Shown: positions 47,301 through 56,010 of the stretch, one piece after another
Numbering within the stretch: position 1 is the stretch's first letter
How the letters are laid out: every line of letters begins with the position of its first letter
NCBI RefSeq assembly: GCF_020921035.1
Contig: NC_063152.1
Location: 29,201,903-29,265,902 of the forward strand
Origin: Rhodamnia argentea
Taxonomy: Eukaryota > Streptophyta > Magnoliopsida > Myrtales > Myrtaceae
Direction of reading: 5' to 3'
Length of the DNA: 64,000 nt
Position numbers and translations under genes: made by a program
The notes under the pieces: generated by a model
Databases searched by the model: none
The model's input: the letters and a program-made list of their open reading frames with translations, nothing else
Told to the model about the DNA's origin: nothing

Positions 47301-48126
47301 TTCCCATTGACTATTACTTTCTTGCCTCAAGATGAAAGGGAAAAATTCCTTCCTTTTCTACTGTTGCAAAGGAATTATATGCTTCCACTGGCTAAAAGTT
47401 TGAGATGATGGCGTGTTTTGTTTGGACACGATGAACACAGCTGTGGCACGCACTGTCGAAGACACTGGCGGAGAAAGCGGCGTGGGCCCTGGCGATGGAC
47501 CGAGGGGTGAACATGGTGTCCATGAACGGAGGGCTGCTGATGGGACCGGACCTGTCCATCGCCCACCCGTATCTGAAAGGAGCGGCCGAGATGTACGAGG
47601 ACGGGGTGTTTGTGACCGTCGACGTTGACTTCCTAGTCGACGCCCACTTGTGCGTCTTCGAAGACGTCTCCGCCTACGGTCGATATCTGTGCTTCAGCCA
47701 CGTCATCAACCGCCCCGAGGACGCCCACAAGCTCGCGCAGATGCTCGCTCCCTCGGCTCCTTCGATGCCTCCAAGGTGAGAAAATTTCATATGCCGCGTC
47801 ATGATTGGAAATATACAAAGGTTAAAAGCTCCCATTTTTTATTTGGGGGAATTCAAATTTATTTTTTAATACTAAATTGGTTTGAAAATATGACATCGAG
47901 CAATTTTTTTTTTAATCATCTTAAGACCCATTACAAATACCCGAAAAATTATTGGAGTTGGGTCCTGAAATTAGCTTTGGTGGCGTGCAGCTGCGATGAG
48001 GAGTTGAAAATCATCCAGCAGAGGATCAGCAACAAGAAGCTCAACAAACTCATGGTGGATTTCGATAGAGGAGTCCAGGTGGACCAATCACTCTTAAAAA
48101 AATCTCAAATTCCACGAGCAATTTGA
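44364..48126 (+). CDS. Cinnamoyl-CoA-reductase-like short-chain reductase (317 aa)
   Basis: Exons are 44364-44496, 44619-44776, 47089-47280, 47441-47775 and 47991-48126 (954 nt with stop, phase kept); intron 2 is 2.3 kb. The fold is an extended short-chain dehydrogenase/reductase of the CCR/DFR type, cytosolic and NADP(H)-dependent in active members. The nucleotide loop reads VCVMDASGRLGSRLVDRLL instead of the usual TGAGGxxG start. The catalytic Ser is kept (VVFTSSVTAA), but the YxxxK motif reads HALSK (in LWHALSKTLAEK), so the catalytic Tyr is His. From memory this Tyr-to-His form and the MDAS loop are shared by the SNL6/At2g23910 clade, so it is probably clade-wide and not a local lesion. 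A lignin-pathway CCR function is therefore unlikely; substrate unknown. Confidence 0.92.
44903..44929. repeat. (GA)n/(G)n run in intron 2 of the CCR-like gene
   Basis: Nine or so GA units followed by nine G. Simple sequence, likely length-variable. Confidence 0.7.
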
Positions 48127-50245
48127 GAAGAGAGAGAGAGGAAGGAGTAGATTTTCGATTCATCTAGTTTATAAAAAGATTTTCCCATTAGGTTCGCCGC
48201 TGCGCGTGTAAGAAATAATTCTCGCGCTCATCGACGGATGGTGGACGTGCGGGAATAATGGAGGTATAAAACCAGCTCCAATCGCACTCCGATGAAGGGG
48301 AGAATTTCTTCTTTTCCACATCAGCAGAGAGCCTAATGACAATCTTTCATTCATATAGTTGGGAGAAATTCCTAGAATATGGACACTTATATGTGGTTAG
48401 GTTGATGCTGCCCGGCCCGCACTTGGGACAGACACGGGGGCGTCAGGCCTATCGTTGTCTCGAGGTAAAGCAAAAGAGTCAACGACGGAACCAAAGGTAA
48501 GGTGCAGTTAATATACAAGTGGGAGGTGGACGGGAAGAAGACGGAGATTGCCGACGTTCTCCCACGATGTAATTGTTAACTGCCTCCTACCTCCAGCTTG
48601 TCATGCCCAATGAATGCCTAGTGGACGGCGATGTAAATAAATGCTGGATTTCTTCTCCTCCTCCTCCTCCTTTCCTTTTTCGTCGTTTTTTTTTTTTTTT
48701 TGGAGTAATCAGACATGGTTGAGAGATGCCATGACCGATTCGTTTCTTTCTTTCTCTTGGTTTTGCTGCTGTTTTATGGTGGATTTGAGTCTTCATTGAG
48801 CCGCATTGGCGCGTCCCAAATTGCTTGCGAGTCCGGTTTCTTTTGTTGGTGTCTAAGGGCACGTATGACTATACTTATGGATTTGAAGTATTTCTGAAAC
48901 AGAAATTCTTTTAGTAACACAATTTCTGAAGCAGAAGTGACTTTATTTTTCTACTTCCGGAGCATTTTTTTGCTTCAGGAGTAATTTTGGAACCTCTTAA
49001 AGAAGTAAAAAAAAATTACTCCTCTCCAGAAATTAAAAAAAAAAAAATCGACCTTTGGCTATAAGGATCAAGTGGTACAACCCCTTTGGGGCTTGATCCC
49101 TCCCTTCTGCTATCAAAATTCCTCCTTCTTAAGTGCCCTAAGATCAAAGAGATCCTCAAATCTAATTGTGGTAGGTTCCCATTCTCATTCATATTCGATA
49201 ACTACTTTCACCTTCCTATGTGCATAATAAAATGTCAAATGTACTTATATTTAGATATGTATTAACAAAGGATAAACACATAAAGGAAAAAAAAAATGAA
49301 ACTTCGTACTGTTCAGCTCCTACTATAAAGAAGTAATTAATAACAATTTTAAATTCAATCTTATAGCGAGTGGATCAAAAATTTAAAATATGCTTAAAAC
49401 TTTCCTCTAAACAAATCTTAAGCGAGTTTGGAAGTACGGAATGTGTAAATAAATTTTCAACCCCATCTTCCAATTCATATTAAAATGTGAAAAGCTAAAA
49501 AAAAAGCACAAATAAACGATGTTTAAATTTAGAAACCTGTAAATTCATTTCTAAAAATCATCCACAAGGTCCAAATCTTCTTGATAATTTTGAATTTAAT
49601 TTTCAACTTTGAAATGAAGTTTCCCTCAAACTATTTCATGAAAAAAATAGATAGCTAATGTGTGTTCGTAAGCCGTTATAACTAGGAATTTCTAATCTTT
49701 CATATAACTATTTCAATTAAAAGCATGAGACCATAAATTAAAAGTAACGACATTCTCTAGGAAAAGTATAACATGATGCATTATAGAATGATATTTTATT
49801 GGGTCTAATTTGATATTTATATTGTGAAATTGATATGAGAGAAAAATAGAAGTAAAAGCAATCATGTTGATTAGGTTAATAAAAAAAGAAACAATAAATT
49901 GAAGAGGGAGAAGGGTACTTCGGTCTATTGATGAGAAGAGGATTGGCTTAGCTAAAATAGGAGTGGAAATAGCGCTGCCCTTCTTTAATTGATCTAACCT
50001 AATCACCCACTAGTTGACACTTAAAACCATAATAACACTAATAAAAGTGGTCTCTTATCCCAGTAAATCCACAACATAGCGCCTAAACAGTCAAAAACTA
50101 CTAAAATGACACTTGTTGGTTTGCACATTTTTCTCGTCCAAGATGCTGCAAAACTTTTGGCGATCATTCAAATACATCGTAGTTTTGTTGAGAAATTTTC
50201 GATTTAAACTAAGAAATCGCAATAACTCAATATCCCATTCTTGAA
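48127..50245. other. Intergenic; one possible signal-peptide frame
   Basis: An ATG frame at 48715-48897 begins MVERCHDRFVSFFLLVLLLF, a strong signal-peptide or membrane-anchor profile, but after ~45 residues it runs into repeat-like DNA and stops. It may be the first exon of a lost gene. The remainder is AT-rich with no recognised element. No CACTA-type left end (CACTAC) was seen in this stretch. Confidence 0.35.
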
Positions 50246-50703
50246 ATCAATCAGCTTGTGGGAATGGCGACCAAGAGGTCCAGCATAAATGACCCGCCCG
50301 CCGCTTTTCATCAATAGGAACCGCAATAGGCACATTTCTAAGTCAATTACTCAAGAGCATGGCATTTCAAACAACAAGGTTAATAACATCGAAGGATTAG
50401 CGATCAAACCTCATCAAAAGCTTCAAAAATGTTGATGCTCGGCTGGTGAATTGTGCAAACAACAGTCCTCCCTGTGTCTATGGTGTTCCTCACCGTACGC
50501 ATCACGATGGCAGCCGCTCTAGCATCGAGATCGGAGGTTGGTTCGTCCATAAAGATAATAAATGGATTAGCCACCAGCTCTACAGCTATTGTCGGCCTCT
50601 TTCTTTGCTCAGTGGAGAGGCCATTGACACCGGGAAGCCCGACGAGGGCGTCCCTAATCAGATTGAGCTCGACCAACTCCATAACTTCTTCCACAAACAT
50701 ACA
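50246..50703 (-). pseudogene. PDR-type ABCG transporter fragment (two exons plus intron)
   Basis: On the minus strand, 50700-50407 encodes part of nucleotide-binding domain 1 of a full-size ABCG (PDR) transporter: [57 protein letters not shown] and [18 protein letters not shown]. Two conserved residues are changed from what I recall of the family (RKRLT to RKRPT, TSGLD to TSDLD). After an intron-like gap, 50318-50246 encodes the next PDR exon (LMKSGGRVIYAGPLGRHSHK). Preservation of the intron shows a DNA copy, not a processed one. The acceptor before the first exon has lost its AG. It lies head-to-tail, on the same strand, right behind the broken CACTA transposase, so it is either captured or joined by deletion. 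Confidence 0.85.
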
Positions 50704-52309
50704 TTACGAAATAAGAAGCACAGGACCAAAATAGCTTTAGTCATATTCTTGATGAACTCTTTTTTATTCCTTCGGAATGTATGATTTATCGGCAAAAATT
50801 GTCTATGACAATCAAAATAGTTGGCCTTCTTATCGTGTTTTAATCTGAATGACTTTGATCTCTCCTTACATATCGGACATCCTAAGATCCCAGTGTACTC
50901 CATCCGAGATAACATCCCATAAGCTGGAAAGTCATTTATCGTCCAAAGAAGTGCAGCCTTCATTACAAATGTTTGATAAGTAGAAACATCATACGTAAGA
51001 ACATCTTCATCCCACAGTTGTCGTAACTCTACAATCGATGGTTGCATATAAACATTTATCAATTTTTTCGAATTTTGCGGGCCAGGCACGATCAACATCA
51101 AAAACATATAAGATGTCTTCATGCACATACTAGGTGGTAGATTGTACGGAGTTAGGATAAGCGGCCAACACGAATAACTTTTTCCCGATTTCCCAAATGG
51201 GGCAAATCCATCAGCACAGATACCTAACCTAATATTTCGAGGCTCCATCTCAAACTCGGGATATGTTCTATCAAAATGTTTCCATGCTTTTGCATCTGAA
51301 GGATGGCACATCAAACCCTCCTCGGTTTCATGATTTGCCTGTCAATTCATGTGTTTAGCAATGGCTTTAAACGCATCAAGCCTTTGCAATATGGGGATTA
51401 AGGGCAGATAAAACAATTGCTTACATGGTTTACGCTTCTGATAACGACCCCGCCTCCCGCTAATCTTATCCCTCGGTTGGCCACGGAATTTGCAAGATTC
51501 GACATTTTCATCATCCCCCAATATAACATACAACTCGTACTACATACATCAATCTTTACCACTGGAAGACCTAAGTCAACCATTAGCTTCTTCATGTTGT
51601 AAAAATCACCTGGCATGATATTATCGCAAGGCATTGCTTCCCGCATTACGTTAACAAAATAGTTGAAGCAATTCTCTGACACATTATGTTTCGCCTTGAT
51701 GTTTAATAGTCTTGCTGTCATTGATAACCTAGTGTGATTGTCACAACCTGCCCATAAAGGTTCATCCGCTGCTTTCAACACTTCACAAAACCGATTAGAT
51801 GTAAAAGTTTCATTGTGCACATTCTCATCAAAACATGTTACTCCCGCTTCTTCCATTTGTGATGCATAGCTATTACCCACTTGTTCAAATGTATGAGCAA
51901 AACTAGTACTCTCATAGTTCGATTTTGAAACGAAATTCTGACCAGCCGCATCAATCACCATCCTCCGATATGGGTTCAATTGATTATAATAGCTACATTC
52001 CTCCCTAACTAAAAATTGGTCACTTGTTCCATATCCTTCATTAAATATAAATTGTTCACCGTGGCAAGTCCAATTATAATAGTTTGGAGTGAACCCAAAT
52101 CTACAAATATGTTCTCTAACTTTGTCACACTAATGAAATTTATTATTATCGCACCTTTTACATGGACACCTTAACTTATTTCCATCCATCAACTCAAATT
52201 TTCCACTAGCAAACTCCAAAAACTGTTCCAACCCAGATCGAAACTCATCGGTCAATCATTGACGTCTAGGTAAATTCTTATTATACATCCAAGCCCTCTC
52301 TCTTTGCAT
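50704..52309 (-). pseudogene. CACTA (En/Spm-like) tnp2 transposase, broken and 3' truncated
   Basis: Reading on the minus strand from ATG 52309: the N-terminal association domain (MQRERAWMYNK..., GKFELMDGNKLRCPCKRCDN) is interrupted by two stops. Then 51979-51398 is open (EPLWAGCDNHTRLSMTARLL, MPCDNIMPGDFYNMKKLM). After a frameshift 51533-51342 continues (GDDENVESCKFRGQPR), and 51314 onwards carries the tnp2 core (GLMCHPSDAKAWKHFDRTYP, NIRLGICADGFAPFG, WTINDFPAYGMLSRMEYTG, CPICKERSKSFRLKHDKKA). Homology stops near RRNKKEFIKN (about 50750), and ABCG sequence begins about 50 bp on. The rest of tnp2, any tnpA gene and the other element end are missing. Confidence 0.9.
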
Positions 52310-52502
52310 GGTGTCTGTATAAAAATTAAAAAATCTCTTAAAATATTAAAATACCATATCTATTATTTAATATTTTTAATTAAAATCGTCAAATTGTAAA
52401 AATTAAAATACACTCAGCCACGAAACAATTACTTTCAAATTGAAAAAAAATGAAAAAAAATACCATTTCAAGAAGTGACTGAAATATTTATAATATAAGC
52501 GA

Positions 52503-52662
52503 TCAATTTGATAAGAATTGCAAGGTCCACTTTGATTGCGAGACCTTCAAATGGATATGTATCTTAAAAAATAAATTACTTTAGATTCATGAAGCTTATG
52601 ACAATTGATAGAAGAAAATGGTGAAATAAATAATAATTTATTCTACAATTACCACAAGACGC
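52503..52662. repeat. Direct repeat D1, copy 1 (about 160 bp)
   Basis: Starts TCAATTTGATAAGAATTGCA and continues through GATTGCGAGACCTTCAAAT and GATAGAAGAAAATGGTGAAA to a TTTATTCTACAATTACCA end. It matches 53318-53485 in the same orientation with scattered differences and small indels. Confidence 0.75.
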
Positions 52663-52684
52663 GAATTTAGCGACACCCTAAAGC

Positions 52685-53095
52685 CATTGTTAATTTTGTG
52701 ACGAAGATTATTTGTTACTAATTAGCGACGAAACAAACGATTCATAGCCAATTAGCGACGAAAAAATGTGTTTGTTGCTACGTTGCAATGACATTCAACT
52801 TTCGTCACAAATTTTACAACGAAACTTAGTTTTCGTCGCAAAACAAATCGAGCGTAGTTTGCGACGACAAACAGTGCTCGTCGTGAAATTTGTGACGCAT
52901 TTTATTTTCGTCGCAACATTTTGCAACGACATACATTTTTCGTTGCAAATTTGCGACGAGCACTATTTCGTCGCAAATTTTGCGACGAAAATCTATTTCG
53001 TCACAAAACAACGAAGCATAGTTTGTGACAAAATTCAGTTTTCGTCGCAAATTTTGTGACGAATATGCCCTTTTCGTCACAAATTCGTGGACAAA
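52685..53095. repeat. CACTA subterminal repeat array 1
   Basis: About a dozen copies of the palindromic pair TTCGTCGCAAA / TTTGCGACGAA in both orientations at ~30-40 bp spacing. Same words as array 2. Confidence 0.85.
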
Positions 53096-53317
53096 TTTTC
53101 ATCTAGCACCTATAAAAGACGAAATTCACTGCAAGTTCGCGACCCTATATGAACGTTTTTTCGGAAAAATGTCACAAATATTATCGCTAATCTTGCATCA
53201 CTACACGTACACGTTAACGTATGAGCTCAACTTTACTTCGCAATTTAAAAAAAAAAAGTTGCAATGTCAACAAGTCTTACCCAAGTATCTGGTTCAATAT
53301 TTTGTAGGAGAAAATGC

Positions 53318-53485
53318 TCAATTTGATGAAAATCGCAACATTCACTTAGATTGCGAGATCTTCAAATAGACACGTATCTAAAAAAAGACAAACAAAAATT
53401 ACTTAACTTTCATGAAGCTTGTACCATTTGATAGAAGAAAATGATGAAATAAAGAATAATTTATTCTATAATTACCATAGGACAC
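53318..53485. repeat. Direct repeat D1, copy 2 (about 168 bp)
   Basis: Starts TCAATTTGATGAAAATCGCA and ends near TTTATTCTATAATTACCATA. Like copy 1, it lies just before a subterminal array, so array plus D1 form one duplicated module. Confidence 0.75.
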
Positions 53486-53629
53486 AAATAAAAATGGAGA
53501 AAGCAAAATGAAGAGAGGAGAGAGCGGTCGAACAACAAGAGTGCGATCTGGAGAGAGAGAGAGACAAGAGTGCGGTGAGAGAGAAGGTCACGGGATTTTA
53601 AAGGGGGAAATTTTAATCAGCCACGAATT

Positions 53630-54442
53630 TAGCCACGAAATATTGGAATTTGCGATGCAAAAGTGTCGGTGGGGTTTAGAGATGATTTTTAGTGACGAAA
53701 ACTAAATTTCGTCGCAAAACAATCGAACCCAATTGCGACGAAATTTAGTTTTCGTCGCAAATTTTGTGACTTATATTAATTCGTGGGAAATTTTGCAACA
53801 AAAACTAAATTTCGTTGCAAAATAACCGAGCGCACGTTGTGACGAAATTCAATTTTTGTCGCACAATTTGCGACGAAAATATTATTCGTCGCCCATTTTG
53901 CGACGAAAAGGCGTTTTCGTCACAAAACAACAGCGTGGTAGTTGCAATGAAATTTAGTTCTGGTCGCTAAATTTGCAACGAACTTGAATTCGTGGGAAAT
54001 TTTGCGACGAAAACTAAATTTCATTGCAAAATAACTGAGCGCATGTTGCGACGAAAATTGAATTTCATCGTACAATTTGCGACGAAAATATTATTCGTCG
54101 CGCATTTTGCAACGAAAAGGTCTTTTCGACACAAAACAACAGCCCGTAAGTTGCGACGAAATTTAGTTACGGTAGCTAAATTTGCGACGAATTGAGTTTT
54201 CGTCGCTAAATGTGTGACGAAATTAGTTTTCGTCGCTAAATCTGTGACGAAATTGGGTTTTTGTCGCTAAATTTGTGACGAAAAAAAAATTTCGTCACAA
54301 ATTAGCAATGAAATGTTGTTGTCTCTATTTTTGTCGCAAATTTGCAACGAAAACTCAATTCGTTGCAAAATCCATCGCAAATTTACGACAAATTTTTTCC
54401 GTCGCTAATTTTCGTGGCTAAATCCGTTTTTTTTTTGTAGTG
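53630..54442. repeat. CACTA subterminal repeat array 2 and terminal inverted repeat
   Basis: More than twenty TTCGTCGC / GCGACGAA words in both orientations, with degenerate variants, run up to the terminal GTAGTG at 54437-54442. In En/Spm-type elements such arrays bind the element-encoded DNA-binding protein and mark transposable ends. Confidence 0.85.
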
Positions 54443-55450
54443 TAACCCACTACGAGATTAACGGTCCGTTCCGGGCCACAAAAAAATAAATAACCTGTAA
54501 ATAAAAATTATTGTGGAGTCCACTACTTTAAGAATTTATGGCCTACAATATGATATTACTCTCACAATCGCACAAAAAATGTTATGCTAGCAAGATCCAA
54601 TTTTTTTACTATGCCTCTCTAAGATGTCCATGAACATGTTGTTTCTAGTTTTATCCTAAAAACTATTGACAATTCGTCAATTTAGTCTTAGACCTTTTAA
54701 CAATTTGCCAATTTAATCATTTCGCACAAAGAGTGTTATGTTAGCATGGCCCAATTTTAGGGTTAGGGCTCGTGCTTTTCAAATTGGAGAGAGAGTAGTG
54801 CGATCGATGGAGGTAAGGGCTCGTACTTGTTCAAGAAAAAGAGCAAAAAACAAAAAAAGTCCAGACCCAAATGGTTGGAAAATCTTACACTTGATCCTTA
54901 CCCCCGAAGAAGACCGTGGCCTGACCCTAAAATACCCTAAATTTTCGGGTCGGTCCGGGCCGGGCTGGTCGGGCCAGCTCTTTGTTTTTTTTTTTGGTGA
55001 CAGCCCGAGGGCCTTAGGCATGATGCCCATCCACGTCAGGGGAGCATTCTTTTTCAGGCCCGTCGATCTTACCATCGCCCGATTGTCATATCGAGTGACG
55101 GCCCGCCGGCCCGCCCAAATATTGCACTGCCTTATCTGCCTGGCTTATACCTTTTTTTTTTTTTTTGGTTCAAAGGCTTAATCCGGTTCGGTGGGCCGTC
55201 AGCGGATGAGGTCATGGCCCGTTATCCAGTCCCCGTCGGGCCCAAAGTGCAGCATGAGCGGGCCGGATCATGGATCTCTCCCAAGCCCGCTTGTGAGTGA
55301 AGAAGATAAACCCGCGGCCACAGGCGGGAAGACGATCGAGTCATCCTGCTGCCGCCACGTGTACCATCCTTGCTCCTAGTCCTCGTGACGAAAAAGAAGG
55401 AAAAAAAAAAAAAAAAAAAACAGACAAGAGAAATTCGAGTAGAAAATAGA
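54443..55450. other. Intergenic; one family A arm fragment
   Basis: A short left-arm fragment of family A lies at about 54650-54725 (CAATTCGTCAATTTAGTCTT, AATTTGCCAATTTAATC). A GC-rich patch at 54950-55270 has repeated GGGCC/GGCCC words. A poly-A run is at 55400-55420. No gene is seen. Confidence 0.5.
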
Positions 55451-56010
55451 AAAAGGAAAAATCCACTCCTCTATTCTGGGATTGTTCTTCAACCTGTCAG
55501 TCCAACGAAATCAAATCCAGCTCTCAGATTCTCCTTTTCTTTTCCTTCTTTCGTGAGCTCATCTTCATCGGCTGCTACTAGCTGGCTCTTCGATCTGCAG
55601 ATTTCTTCCCCTTCTTCTTTTTTAGAGCTGTCCTTGTGTAATCGTTTGATGCGTTCATTTTCAAGATCTAATGCGGTTCAAGTTGCAATCTCCAGGTTTT
55701 ACTATCCCTGAGCTGACTCTGCATTTTGTTTCTGCTTGTATGAGAAAACGAATGCTCGTTGCTGCTGTTTCAGTAGTAATTTTGTAGCTCAGAGCTACGT
55801 ATCGTGATCCGACGAGCTCCTTTTGGGGGGGGGAGATAGTTACCGGCTTCTTAATTTTGTTTGAAATTCGAGGTGCTTGCCTCGGTTTTGTTGGCTAATC
55901 GGGAGAATTCGAGTCGCGGAGCTAGGGTTTTCTAGTTTTGCCTTCGTTATAACATCATCAACCTGAGGGTTTTGAAGTTGAGTGTTGCTTGGTGGGTTTT
56001 TTTGGATGAG

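Larger units (their letters stand above)
50246..54442 (-). mobile_element. CACTA transposon 5' half with terminal inverted repeat and captured ABCG fragment
   Basis: The element end is at 54442: the minus strand there begins CACTACAAAAAAAAAACGG, the class-defining CACTA terminus. It is followed inward by ~0.8 kb of subterminal repeats (TTCGTCGC/GCGACGAA words), a GA-rich leader-like segment (53505-53600), a second repeat block and the tnp2 remnant. The opposite terminus is not found in the window, so the element is broken at or beyond the ABCG fragment. All parts lie in one transcriptional direction. Confidence 0.75.

Noticed and set aside
53192..53197. CACTAC word that might be a second CACTA terminus
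   Set aside because: It is followed by ACGTACACG rather than the A-run and GCGACG context of the true end at 54442.
52685..54430. Regularly spaced short repeats that might suggest a CRISPR array
   Set aside because: The units are palindromic, degenerate and in both orientations, lie next to a CACTA terminus and a tnp2 transposase, and the host is a plant; they are transposon subterminal repeats.
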